From assembly GCF_014646655.1 (NCBI RefSeq), contig NZ_BMNR01000004.1, positions 186,001-250,000 on the forward strand: 64,000 nucleotides of DNA, written 5' to 3'. This DNA comes from Yeosuana aromativorans. Its GTDB lineage: Bacteria > Bacteroidota > Bacteroidia > Flavobacteriales > Flavobacteriaceae. Each line of letters opens with the position of its first letter. Positions within the stretch are counted from its first letter, which is position 1. The position numbers and the translations under genes are program-made. The notes under the pieces were generated by a model. That model ran no database searches. It saw nothing but the letters and a program-made list of their open reading frames with translations, and was not told where the DNA came from. This document shows positions 53,224 to 61,876 of the stretch, piece after piece.

Positions 53224-54870
53224 TTAATCTGCTCTTCCTGTTGGGTGACACTCATAGCATCTTTGGTTGCCTAAGTTCGTGTTGTGATCACGAGTATGAC
53301 AATGAATGCAATCAAATTGCGAATAGTCATTAGGGGTTGTATGACATTCAACACAAGTATCCCATGTTTGTCCCTGCCTATGTTTACCCGAATAAATTGG
53401 GAAATACTGGTCATGATCAAAAGTTGCTGGTGTCCATCCTGGGTTTGTGGTATGACATGACGCACAATCTGTTGGGAAGCTTGATACAATATGGTTTGGA
53501 TTCGTTGTATTATTATAATCCGTTTGATGACAACTTACGCATTCTGGCGAAGCATCCGCATAACTATTTGTTGTATGGCACTGCTTACAATCCTGTATAT
53601 CATGACCCAATGTCAATGGGAAAAAGTCATGGTTTATGGTTGCCGGTGTCCATCCCGGGTTTGTAGTATGGCACGATGCACAATCTGTTGAGAAACCAGC
53701 ATCTCTATGGACCGGGTTTTGGGTATTATCATAATCCGTTTGATGGCAATTCACACATTCCGGTGAAGCATCCGCATAATTGTTGGTTTTGTGGCATTGC
53801 GTACAGTCTTGAATATCATGACCCTGTGTTAAAGGAAAAAAGTCATGGTTTATGGTTGCTGGTGTCCATCCAGGGTTCGTGGTATGGCATGATGCACAAT
53901 CTGTTGAGAAACCAGTGTCTCTATGAACTGGATTTTGAGTATTATCATAATCCGTTTGATGGCAATTAACACATTCTGGAGAAGCATCTGCATAACTGTT
54001 TGTTGTATGGCACTGTTTACAGTCTTGTATATCATGTCCCAGTGTCAATGGGAAAAAGTCATGGTTTATGTTTGCTGGCGTCCATCCTGGGTTTGTGGTA
54101 TGGCAGGTTGCGCAATCTGTTGAAAAACCAACACTTGAATGATTAGGGTTATTTGTGTTATTGTAATCTGTTTGATGACAGCTTATACATTCCGGAGAAG
54201 CATCTGCATAATTATTGGTTTTATGACATTGCTTACAGTCCTGGATATCATGCCCCTGCGTTAAAGGGAAAAAGTCATGGTTTATATTTTGCAAATCCCA
54301 ACCTGGCCCCAAAGGAGAGTGACATTCTATACAATCTGTTGAAAACCCAAGCTCTCTGTGATTCGGACTTCTAGTTGCATCATAGTCTTGTTTATGACAG
54401 CTTATACATTCATTTCCAATTCTATCAAACCTTAAATTTGTTTCAGAGGTGTGACATTCTGCACAACTTACAGCATTATGCGCACCAATAAGTGGAAAGC
54501 CATTTTCTTCATGAATTTCAGGAATATTATTTACAATCCACGTTTTGGTGGTATGACATTGTGTACAATCATTTCCAACTGACATACTATGAATATCTTT
54601 GTGGCATGAAGCACATTGATTTGGAGCTTCGTTGAAAACCAAGCTCTCATGACATGCTTTGCAATCCGTCTGCATGTGAGCGCCTTCCAAATTAAAATTG
54701 GTTTTTTTATTATGGTCAAATCGCATGAGATAAATATCCAATTCCCAACCTGATGGATTGTGGCATTGGTCACAGCTTATCTTTAAATTTTTACCATGTG
54801 GCGATTGTGCCATAACTGGAGAAAATATCAAGAAACCTATTGATAATATTATGTATGACAGTCTATGCAT
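53224..54870 (-). CDS. 22-CXXCH periplasmic multiheme cytochrome c
   Basis: The 548-residue exported protein (signal peptide ending SPVMAQ) has 22 CXXCH motifs, starting at CDQCH (33) and ending at CYECH. Four near-identical 72-residue units (about 212-499) carry three hemes each: CKQCH, ECVNCHQTDY and CASCHTTNPGW, with extra His in NHDFFPLTQGHD that could be distal ligands. Each CXXCH should bind one c-type heme. The protein probably acts as a wire for electrons. It overlaps the 23-heme gene by 22 bp and precedes the barrel by 14 bp. The partner and redox direction are unknown. Confidence 0.92.
   Translation of the reverse strand: MHRLSYIILSIGFLIFSPVMAQSPHGKNLKISCDQCHNPSGWELDIYLMRFDHNKKTNFNLEGAHMQTDCKACHESLVFNEAPNQCASCHKDIHSMSVGNDCTQCHTTKTWIVNNIPEIHEENGFPLIGAHNAVSCAECHTSETNLRFDRIGNECISCHKQDYDATRSPNHRELGFSTDCIECHSPLGPGWDLQNINHDFFPLTQGHDIQDCKQCHKTNNYADASPECISCHQTDYNNTNNPNHSSVGFSTDCATCHTTNPGWTPANINHDFFPLTLGHDIQDCKQCHTTNSYADASPECVNCHQTDYDNTQNPVHRDTGFSTDCASCHTTNPGWTPATINHDFFPLTQGHDIQDCTQCHKTNNYADASPECVNCHQTDYDNTQNPVHRDAGFSTDCASCHTTNPGWTPATINHDFFPLTLGHDIQDCKQCHTTNSYADASPECVSCHQTDYNNTTNPNHIVSSFPTDCASCHTTNPGWTPATFDHDQYFPIYSGKHRQGQTWDTCVECHTTPNDYSQFDCIHCHTRDHNTNLGNQRCYECHPTGRAD
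53374..54237 (-). repeat. Tandem coding repeat, 4 x 216 bp
   Basis: Four 72-codon units in the 22-heme gene share very similar DNA (for example ATGGTTTATGGTTGCTGG on the plus strand recurs). Each unit adds three hemes. A fifth, degenerate unit lies just upstream (residues about 136-211). Confidence 0.85.
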
Positions 54871-56696
54871 TCAAACTTTTTTAATTTATATATAACTTGG
54901 GTTTTCCCGTTAATGGTTTCACTTATGTGACAAGCCTTGCAATCTATTTCAGCGTGCTTACCTTCCAGAGGGAAATTGGTGGCGTTATGGTTGAAATTCT
55001 CTGGGAACCAACTACTTGTTACATGACATCTTGTACAGTCTGTCACACCATCAATTGCAAAAGTATCGCCATGCTTATTTTCATGGCACGATGCACAATC
55101 TGAATCCAAATTAGCAAATTTTTGAGTCATAACTGCATTGTTATCAGACTTTTCGATGAAATGACATGACTTACAATCAACTTCTTTGTGTTTACCATCT
55201 AACTTAAATTTAGTTCGGCTATGATCAAAATTGTTTATTTGGGACCAACTGTCGTTGCTATGACATATTTTACAGTCTTTATCAGGATAAAATTTCTTAC
55301 TTATAAAACCTTCATGAATGTCTTTATGGCAATTATTACAATCAGGCCCAAGATTTTTAAATGTCCATCGCTGTTCCTTTTCACCTACATGGCAGGCAAA
55401 ACATGGTGTAGCAACGTGCGCTCCTTTTAATGGAAACGTGGTTTCTTGGTGTTTTTCTAGCGTAAACAAACTGTAATCAAAGCCTTCTTGTAATGAATGG
55501 CATTCTTTACAATCGGGTGATATACCATTTTCCTTGAACTCGCCTTTGTGATAATCTTGATGACATTTATTACACGCCGAAAAATCAATGGTCTTGGTAT
55601 AACTACCTTTATGGCATTGCCTGCAATCTACATCCAAATGTTTTCCTTCAAGCGGGTAATCTGTGAGGTTATGGTCAAACGCGTTCATACTTTTCAACGC
55701 CAGAAAAGTATTTTCAGTATGGCATTTGGCACAATCATTTCCAAACTTACCTTCATGGACATCTTTATGGCATTTCACACAATTATTTTCTTTAATGCGT
55801 AAATTGTCCTGAAAGACTTTTGTGGGATCTGTTGATTCTTTATGGCAGGTAAAGCAATCAACCTCTGAGTGCTTGCCTTTTAAAGTAAAATTGGTAGTAT
55901 TATGATCAAATTTTCCTTGACCACTGAATAATTTAAAATCCGTTTCTGTGTGACAGGATTTACAATTGCCCGGTAACTTACTTTCGTGTGGGTCTTGATG
56001 ACAGGATTTACAATCTTCGAATGCTAAGCCAATAAACTCTTGAAATTTCTTTCCGTTTTGTGTAGTTTCCTTATGGCATTTTATACAATCTACTTCAACG
56101 TGTTTTCCTAATAATTTAAATTTTGCATCATCATGATTAAAATTAGTTGCTGGTCTAAACGCATTAAAATCATGACACTGTTTACAATCTTTTGGAAGCG
56201 TATTTTGATGGAAATCATCATGACATGTTAAACAGTCTTGGTTTAATCCTAAAAAGGTCTTATTACGCTTTTTTAATTCTGGATCTTTAATAAACTCAGA
56301 TTTGTGGCATTCTTTGCAATCAATGGTTTTATGTTTTCCTTCTAATTGATAGCCTGTTTGGTTGTGCTTAAAATTATCTTGGTCAAAACGAACCATGTCA
56401 AACTTGCGTCCGTTGTGATCACTATGACATTGAAAACAGTCCTTTTTAACAACATCTGGATTGGCATGCAATCCTTTTTTATTGTTTATGAGCGATTGAA
56501 TTTCTTTGTGGCATTCCAAACATTTACTATCCAATACTTTTTCTCCAATTTCATGACATTGGGTACAATTGGTCATGCCTTCTAACTTGGCATGGGCTTG
56601 GGACAAATCTCCAGGAGATATCTGAGAATAACTGTGTGTTGCTGAAAGTAATAACAGCAAAACCAAAAGGACACTATGTTTTATAAATGCTCTCAA
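54849..56696 (-). CDS. 23-CXXCH periplasmic multiheme cytochrome c
   Basis: The 615-residue exported protein has a signal peptide (LLLLLLSATHSYSQ) and 23 CXXCH motifs, from CTQCHEI (about 43) to CIDCHT at the very end. Units recur as KCHxD-HxGxF-xNDCxxCHT-xxxF-FDHxxTxFxLxGKHxxVDCxxCH, with the GKH histidine a likely axial ligand. Other than this repeat, no domain is visible. It should be a periplasmic electron carrier. It sits between the membrane oxidoreductase and the 22-heme protein and overlaps the latter by 22 bp, so the two are translated together. Confidence 0.92.
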   Translation of the reverse strand: MRAFIKHSVLLVLLLLLSATHSYSQISPGDLSQAHAKLEGMTNCTQCHEIGEKVLDSKCLECHKEIQSLINNKKGLHANPDVVKKDCFQCHSDHNGRKFDMVRFDQDNFKHNQTGYQLEGKHKTIDCKECHKSEFIKDPELKKRNKTFLGLNQDCLTCHDDFHQNTLPKDCKQCHDFNAFRPATNFNHDDAKFKLLGKHVEVDCIKCHKETTQNGKKFQEFIGLAFEDCKSCHQDPHESKLPGNCKSCHTETDFKLFSGQGKFDHNTTNFTLKGKHSEVDCFTCHKESTDPTKVFQDNLRIKENNCVKCHKDVHEGKFGNDCAKCHTENTFLALKSMNAFDHNLTDYPLEGKHLDVDCRQCHKGSYTKTIDFSACNKCHQDYHKGEFKENGISPDCKECHSLQEGFDYSLFTLEKHQETTFPLKGAHVATPCFACHVGEKEQRWTFKNLGPDCNNCHKDIHEGFISKKFYPDKDCKICHSNDSWSQINNFDHSRTKFKLDGKHKEVDCKSCHFIEKSDNNAVMTQKFANLDSDCASCHENKHGDTFAIDGVTDCTRCHVTSSWFPENFNHNATNFPLEGKHAEIDCKACHISETINGKTQVIYKLKKFECIDCHT

Positions 56697-56701
56697 ATCA
56701 A

Positions 56702-58054
56702 CTAATCATGCCTTTTCATTACATACCCAAAACGTTTTGTAATATTAACACCAGACTTTTGTAAAAACCCTGTTGGCAATTCACCTCCAGCAAAAATGTA
56801 AACCAAATCATTGACGAGTTGTTCTGGTTCACCGTCATTGATTTTCATCATCACATAATCATCATGTATTGAGGTTACATTTGAATTATAAATGACTCTA
56901 ACACTTCCATCTTGAATAGCTTCCTCTATACGTTCTTTGTTTTTTGGCTTGAGTCTTGAAAACTTATCATTTCTATAAGAAAGCGTAGCTTCATTTTCAT
57001 CCTTCAATAGTAGAACAGTTTCAATGGCAGAATCCCCACCACCAACAACTAAAACCTTTTTGTTTTTAATTCTTTCAGGCTCAAGTAACCGATAAGCAAC
57101 TTTTGTGGATTGCTCCCCTGGAATATTGAGTTTTCTTGGGGTTCCGCGTCTTCCAATGGCCAATAGTACATGGTTGCATATATATTCATCGCCCATTAAT
57201 GTGGTCACTTTAAACGTGTCATTTTCTATCGGAATGATTTGCTCAACTTTTGTGTTCTCTGTGATTTTTATGTCTTGCTCCGTAATCACTTTCTTCCACA
57301 ACTGCAATAATTCATCTTTTGATGTATCATATAATTTTGCTTTGCCATAAAGTGGCAAATCCATAGGAGCTGTCATCACTATTTTTGATCTGGGGAATGT
57401 ATAAACAGTACCTCCTAATGAATCTTGTTCTAAAGTAACACTAGTTAACCCGTGTTGTTTTGCGGCTAATGTTGCTGAGATTCCTGCCGGTCCTGCTCCT
57501 ACAATTACAACATCAATAACATTTGGTTTTGATGGTTTTTTACTTTTAACAATACTTTCAATAGCCTGTTGCCCTTGCTCAACACTGTTCTTTATCAATC
57601 CCATACCGCCTAACTCTCCTGCTATAAAAATCCCTTTTGTATTCGTTTCAAAATTTTGATTAATATGTGGCAAATCCACTCCTCTTGTTTCCGTACCAAT
57701 TCTAAGTGAAATGGCTTCTACAGGACAGGCATGAAAACAAGCGCCATGACCAATGCAGTTAGCCGTATTTATAACAGTTGCCACACCATCAACTATCCCT
57801 AAAATATCTTTTTCAGGGCAATCGGCCACACAAGCGGCACTGCCAATACATGATTTTAGGTCTATGTGTGGATATAAAGAAACTGGCTCAAACAATCCTT
57901 CTTGTTTGGCTACAGTAACTTTCTTTTCTATGTCTTTTGACTTGACCCGTTTCTTTCTTGTGTAGAAAAAAACAACAATGGCACATAGCAAGAAGACTAC
58001 ACCATACACAATTACCTGTTCTAAAAATACTTCGTCTTCCATTAGAATATCCAT
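56702..58054 (-). CDS. Membrane-tethered ferredoxin-type/flavin NAD(P) oxidoreductase
   Basis: The 450-residue protein has an N-terminal membrane helix (about 13-32) and a double ferredoxin region: C69-IGSAA-C75-VAD-C79-P and C100-IGHGA-C106-FHA-C110-P. A thioredoxin-reductase-like flavoprotein follows, with FAD motif VGAGPAG (185-191) and NAD(P) motif VGGGDSA (337-343). No CXXC redox disulfide lies in the flavin domain. In both ferredoxin motifs the usual second cysteine is replaced (S72, H103). It probably passes electrons between NAD(P)H and the adjacent b-type protein on the cytoplasmic side. It overlaps that gene by 13 bp. Confidence 0.85.
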   Translation of the reverse strand: MDILMEDEVFLEQVIVYGVVFLLCAIVVFFYTRKKRVKSKDIEKKVTVAKQEGLFEPVSLYPHIDLKSCIGSAACVADCPEKDILGIVDGVATVINTANCIGHGACFHACPVEAISLRIGTETRGVDLPHINQNFETNTKGIFIAGELGGMGLIKNSVEQGQQAIESIVKSKKPSKPNVIDVVIVGAGPAGISATLAAKQHGLTSVTLEQDSLGGTVYTFPRSKIVMTAPMDLPLYGKAKLYDTSKDELLQLWKKVITEQDIKITENTKVEQIIPIENDTFKVTTLMGDEYICNHVLLAIGRRGTPRKLNIPGEQSTKVAYRLLEPERIKNKKVLVVGGGDSAIETVLLLKDENEATLSYRNDKFSRLKPKNKERIEEAIQDGSVRVIYNSNVTSIHDDYVMMKINDGEPEQLVNDLVYIFAGGELPTGFLQKSGVNITKRFGYVMKRHD

Positions 58055-58863
58055 TTATAACCAAACGCCAAAGTAACCGCGACATGAATGACCACAATCA
58101 CCAACATAATCAATGCAAATGGCAAGTGTGCTACATGCCAATATTTAAAAAGTTTTTGCATGAGCAATAACCTACCTATCTTTCTGGATAAAGACATATC
58201 ATCTTTTACCAGTTTCAAAATATAATGCCTGTCTTCTTTTGGGAAATTTTTTCTTTTAAGTTCTCTTTTAAGTTTTCTAACATCGCTAGACGATGGTTTT
58301 TCAGCATTTGATATGTTAAGAATTAATTGTTTGGTTTGGTCATCCACTTCAATCTCTTCATGAATTGTTGTGGCCAAATCAGTCTTTAATCCTTTTACCT
58401 CATTAAGAGTAAGCTCTCTTCCTTCAAGCGTTCTAGGTATTTGAATATAAATAAATCTACCTACCACACCACTTAAAACAACCGCAACCATACTCCAAAA
58501 TGCAATAGACACAATCCCTCCAAATTTAAATGCCGTATGAAACAGAACCAATATTGGCCCTAACGTGCACAAAAAAATATGAAACTCTAAAAGATATTTT
58601 AACCGGATCAGTTTTGACAAAAAGTTATAGCGTTTTCTGGCAATATAAATGACAACTCCAAAAAGAATCAAAAGCGTCCCCACTATTCCCAATCCGTGTC
58701 CATAAATGCCGCTTGGCTTAAACCACTTATGTTGAGGATGGTAAAAACGTTCCTCTAAGGGTGTCATATAATAGGTGTAACCCACATAGCTTAAATAGGC
58801 AGTAACAGCTATGATTATCAAAACCATTAAGGTTATATAGGCCTTATGTACTTGTTTGTTCAA
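58042..58863 (-). CDS. Diheme b-type cytochrome-like membrane protein
   Basis: The 273-residue protein has about five helices. Two carry histidine pairs exactly 14 residues apart: H95/H109 (FHIFLCTLGPILVLFHT) and H246/H260 (HLPFALIMLVIVVIH). This is the classical bis-His spacing for two b-hemes stacked across the membrane, as in cytochrome b and ferric-reductase-type proteins. A basic cytoplasmic loop (about 143-240) separates them. It probably couples the flavoprotein to periplasmic c-hemes. It is the first gene of the six-gene operon; no convincing promoter upstream was found. Confidence 0.75.
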   Translation of the reverse strand: MNKQVHKAYITLMVLIIIAVTAYLSYVGYTYYMTPLEERFYHPQHKWFKPSGIYGHGLGIVGTLLILFGVVIYIARKRYNFLSKLIRLKYLLEFHIFLCTLGPILVLFHTAFKFGGIVSIAFWSMVAVVLSGVVGRFIYIQIPRTLEGRELTLNEVKGLKTDLATTIHEEIEVDDQTKQLILNISNAEKPSSSDVRKLKRELKRKNFPKEDRHYILKLVKDDMSLSRKIGRLLLMQKLFKYWHVAHLPFALIMLVIVVIHVAVTLAFGYKWIF

Positions 58864-59239
58864 TTGGTTAGTTTTTCAATTTGGGTTTGATTATATACGT
58901 GCATTGACAAGTATTTGGATTTTTTGTTTTCTGGCTGATTATATTACAACTATAAACCACTATACCCTACTCAAAATACATGTTTTAACAATTATCACTT
59001 AAAACCAATTCTGAGTTTAACAATGCTAATCACTTACTTTCTTTACTATAAACTATTAAAGCAAAACAAACATAACTAATCAAAATAAAATATATTTTAT
59101 CTTTTTTGTTAATATTTAATTGATTTTATCGAATTTTAGTTAAAAAACTAAATTTTTTATATACAAAATCATAATACAAAACAAAAAAACCATGTAAGAA
59201 ATAATCTTACATGGTTTTTTTGTAATGTGAAATTAAATG
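58864..59239. other. Intergenic region upstream of the multiheme operon
   Basis: These 376 AT-rich bases have no ORF. They hold a terminator for the next upstream gene (59184-59220) and a -7-type box TATGTTTG (minus strand, 59074-59067) without a good -33 partner. The operon's control signals must lie here but cannot be named. Confidence 0.5.
59184..59220 (-). terminator. Terminator after the 176-residue lipoprotein gene
   Basis: The stem AAAAAACCATGTAAGA/TCTTACATGGTTTTTT (16 pairs, loop of 5) lies 20 bp after the stop codon and ends in T-run on both strands. Confidence 0.9.
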
Positions 59240-59770
59240 CTACTCTTCCATGGAATCCTGATCATCATCTCCATATAATGCATCCATAAGACCACCAAAG
59301 TCACCATAACCTTGTTGGTAGATTATTTTACCATCAGCATCAAAATCAAAAGACTCATAATATTTTAAAACTGCAGATTTAGCTTCGGTTGAATCAGTAG
59401 CAGGAACAGTAACTTGCCAATTACCATAATATCTCACTGACCCATCTGGCTCTTTTGTCTGTGGGTTAACACCCGGCAATAACACAATAGGATCTGTTAA
59501 AAATTTAAAGTCTAAATTCTTAAAAAGCATCTTATCGCTCTCCTTCATCTCTGCTAGGCTCAAGGAGTCTTTACCATTGATACCGGTGTCGCGAAGTACA
59601 AATTTATCAGAATACGTGGAATAATCCGGTGTTTCATTTTGCCAATTTTGAATATTGGCCATTACAGTCTCTGAGTTTTTGGCAAATGCTTCGTTTGCGG
59701 AATTGTCTTTTTTTTCTTGACATCCCATAAAAAGGATGACAGAAAACAACATTAAAAAAAAGTGTTTCAT
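59240..59770 (-). CDS. Uncharacterised lipoprotein
   Basis: The 176-residue lipoprotein (lipobox ILFMGC, C17) has a body without a recognised motif. Its strands and helices alternate (SVRYYGNWQVTVPATDSTEA, AVLKYYESFDFDADGKIIYQ), giving a loose resemblance to the NTF2/SnoaL fold. It ends in an acidic tail (YGDDDQDSMEE). It is a single gene with a strong terminator and no neighbour that suggests a function. Confidence 0.72.
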   Translation of the reverse strand: MKHFFLMLFSVILFMGCQEKKDNSANEAFAKNSETVMANIQNWQNETPDYSTYSDKFVLRDTGINGKDSLSLAEMKESDKMLFKNLDFKFLTDPIVLLPGVNPQTKEPDGSVRYYGNWQVTVPATDSTEAKSAVLKYYESFDFDADGKIIYQQGYGDFGGLMDALYGDDDQDSMEE

Positions 59771-59879
59771 GTGATTTTGTTTTAGTTAGTTAATTTATAA
59801 AGTTACGATTTTTTTTACACAAACAACATAACTAACTTAAAACAAAAGTTTTAAGAAGTCAAAACAGCGGAGAAATTGT

Positions 59880-60164
59880 TTAACTTATTTTAAGTCTCTT
59901 AACTTCTTGTTCATTTTTCTTTTCTTCCAACTTTTGTAATTCAAGCTTGATTTCTTCGCTGCGCTTAAGTAGTTGACTTGTTTTTTCGTCTCTAATTTTT
60001 TGTTTTAAAGCCTTTTCTTCAAGTCTTAATGCTTCTTTCTTAAGCTCTAGCTTTTTAGCTTTTTTTTCCTGAATTTTTTCTAAAGCAACAGATGCATATG
60101 CATATCCATACATGCTTAAAAACAACAAAGCGATAATACCCAAAATGACGTAACCGTTTTCCAT
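59880..60164 (-). CDS. Small membrane protein with coiled-coil tail
   Basis: The 94-residue protein has one N-terminal helix (VILGIIALLFLSMYGYAYASV) followed by a highly charged coiled coil (about 30-94) rich in Lys and Glu, such as KKLELKKEALRLEEKALKQK. It has no known domain. It may act as a membrane-anchored spacer. The gap of 281 bp upstream has no other gene; a -7-type TATTTTTG lies at 60265-60258 on the minus strand. Confidence 0.6.
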   Translation of the reverse strand: MENGYVILGIIALLFLSMYGYAYASVALEKIQEKKAKKLELKKEALRLEEKALKQKIRDEKTSQLLKRSEEIKLELQKLEEKKNEQEVKRLKIS

Positions 60165-60445
60165 AAAACCAATAATATTAAATTATTAAAAAAATGCTTT
60201 AAAAATTAATTCTATTAAAATTTTTAAGACAATTATTAAGAATGCATAAACTTTCAGCAAAAATATAGAAATAGATTTCTGGAATAAAAATTAATAGTTG
60301 AAGGACTTAAAAAGTAGTTAAAATAAATATTTAGGGCTCAAAAACCGTTTTTCAGGATAAAATAAACGATTGGTTTACCTTTTGAGTATGAGGCAAAAAC
60401 GATTAAATAAGAAGATTTTTTTTATTTTTGATAATGGTTTTCAAT

Positions 60446-60856
60446 TTAATTGGGGTTGTTAATTTTCAACCCTTCATGTTGCCATTGGGTAATACCACCC
60501 TCTAAATTATAGATTTTAACAAAACCTGCTTTTAGCAATTTTTCAGAGCATTTGGCACTTCTCCCGCCAGACTTGCAATACACAATCACTGGTTTTTCTT
60601 TATCCAGCTTTTTTATATCCTCATCAAAAGTTGGGGAAAAATAATCAATGTTTTGGGCATTGGCAATAAACCCGGTACTGTATTCTTCAGGCGTTCTAAC
60701 GTCAACTAGTTGCACGTTATCCATTTGAAGCAAGGTTTGCATTTCTTCAACGGTGACATCTTTTATTATGTCGGTATCGTGCTGCCCTTTGCAGCTAGAT
60801 AAGACAGCAAAGGAAATCATCAAAAAAACAATCGCTAAACTTCTAATATTACCCAT
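60446..60856 (-). CDS. Rhodanese-domain lipoprotein
   Basis: The 136-residue lipoprotein (lipobox AVLSSC, C22) is a single rhodanese domain: VQLVDVRTPEEYSTGFIANA and the active-site loop C94-KSGGRSAK. Rhodaneses carry sulfur as a persulfide. Its envelope location suggests periplasmic sulfur or redox chemistry. It lies 9 bp after a second, cytoplasmic rhodanese gene, so the two are an operon. Confidence 0.9.
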   Translation of the reverse strand: MGNIRSLAIVFLMISFAVLSSCKGQHDTDIIKDVTVEEMQTLLQMDNVQLVDVRTPEEYSTGFIANAQNIDYFSPTFDEDIKKLDKEKPVIVYCKSGGRSAKCSEKLLKAGFVKIYNLEGGITQWQHEGLKINNPN

Positions 60857-60865
60857 TAAATTTAT

Positions 60866-61174
60866 TTATTCTATATCACCTTCCCACTGCAACATACCGC
60901 CCATGAGATTGTAGGCGTTTGCAAATCCTAATTGGCTCATAATCTTACAGGCTTGACCACTTCGGTTGCCTGATCTACAATAGACGTAATAATTTTTGCT
61001 TTTATCAAGCTTTTCCAATTCAGAAATAAACTCTTGCCCTCTATAAATATCAATATGGATGGCATTGGGTATTTTGCCGTCTTCTACTTCATCATCAGTC
61101 CTTACATCCAAAATAACAGCATTATTATCATTTTCAAGCTGTTCTACCCATTCTTCTTGTGTTAAATCTTCCAT
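60866..61174 (-). CDS. Cytoplasmic rhodanese
   Basis: The 102-residue single rhodanese domain without a signal peptide has VILDVRTDDEVEDGKIPNAI and the active-site C66-RSGNRSGQ. It probably handles cytoplasmic persulfide. It precedes the lipoprotein rhodanese in the same transcript and follows the thioredoxin-like gene by 84 bp. Confidence 0.9.
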   Translation of the reverse strand: MEDLTQEEWVEQLENDNNAVILDVRTDDEVEDGKIPNAIHIDIYRGQEFISELEKLDKSKNYYVYCRSGNRSGQACKIMSQLGFANAYNLMGGMLQWEGDIE

Positions 61175-61258
61175 TTTTTTGAAATTATGAGCTACAAAAA
61201 TAACATATCTTCACGACTTATAACATAATTTTTATAAGTCTTTGGAGTGAGTAAACTT

Positions 61259-61873
61259 TTAAGCTTTTATTGAACAACCAATGGCTTTTGTTTCTTGTTG
61301 CTTGACCTCTTCGCCTTTTAACAAAGCGTCAACAGCTTCCTCAACGTACTTGGTTTTAACAGCCGTGGGATCTTTATAATTATCATCAATGGCTCCAATG
61401 TACCTCACTATATTTCCTTTCTTGGTTTTTTGAAGCACAAACATGTGAGGTGTTTTGGTAGCACCAAATTCGGGATACACATGCTGCCCTTCATCAACCA
61501 AATAAGGGAATGTATAGCCTTTTTCTTTAGCTCTGTCCTGCATAGCCTTAAAACTATCGCCAGGCTGTACCTCAGGGTTATTTGGGTTGATAGCTATTAC
61601 CGGATATCCTTTGGATGCATATTTTTTGTCTAAATCCATAATTCTACCTTCATAAGCCTGTGCAAAAGGACATGTGTTACAGGTAAATGCAATAATAAAA
61701 CCTTTAGCATCTTTATAATCTGACATGGAAACCATATTTCCATCAACATTTTTTAACTCAAAATCTGATACTACATCGCCTATTTTGTAACTGTTATTTA
61801 TAGTAACATCATTACTAATATAATCACTAAAAAAAGTGACCATCACAATTGAAATGAATACAGGTGTTTTCAT
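61259..61873 (-). CDS. Thioredoxin-like peroxiredoxin-family protein
   Basis: The 204-residue protein has an N-terminal hydrophobic segment (about 4-20) and an AhpC/TSA-type thioredoxin fold. Its redox motif is FTCNTCPFAQAYEGR (C65, C68), with PVIAINPNN and a later GATKTPHMFVLQ (cis-Pro loop). Such proteins transfer reducing power in the envelope. It starts 3 bp after the TlpA stop, so the two are co-transcribed. Confidence 0.85.
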   Translation of the reverse strand: MKTPVFISIVMVTFFSDYISNDVTINNSYKIGDVVSDFELKNVDGNMVSMSDYKDAKGFIIAFTCNTCPFAQAYEGRIMDLDKKYASKGYPVIAINPNNPEVQPGDSFKAMQDRAKEKGYTFPYLVDEGQHVYPEFGATKTPHMFVLQKTKKGNIVRYIGAIDDNYKDPTAVKTKYVEEAVDALLKGEEVKQQETKAIGCSIKA

Positions 61874-61876
61874 AGG

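Noticed and set aside
53210-53251. Longer start for the outer-membrane barrel
   Set aside because: It overlaps the 22-heme gene and places a basic stretch before a perfect signal peptide that starts at 53209.
53337-54374. Several plus-strand ORFs and regular repeats resembling a CRISPR-like array
   Set aside because: The period is 216 bp and the repeats are in frame with CXXCH units of the 22-heme gene, so they are coding repeats.
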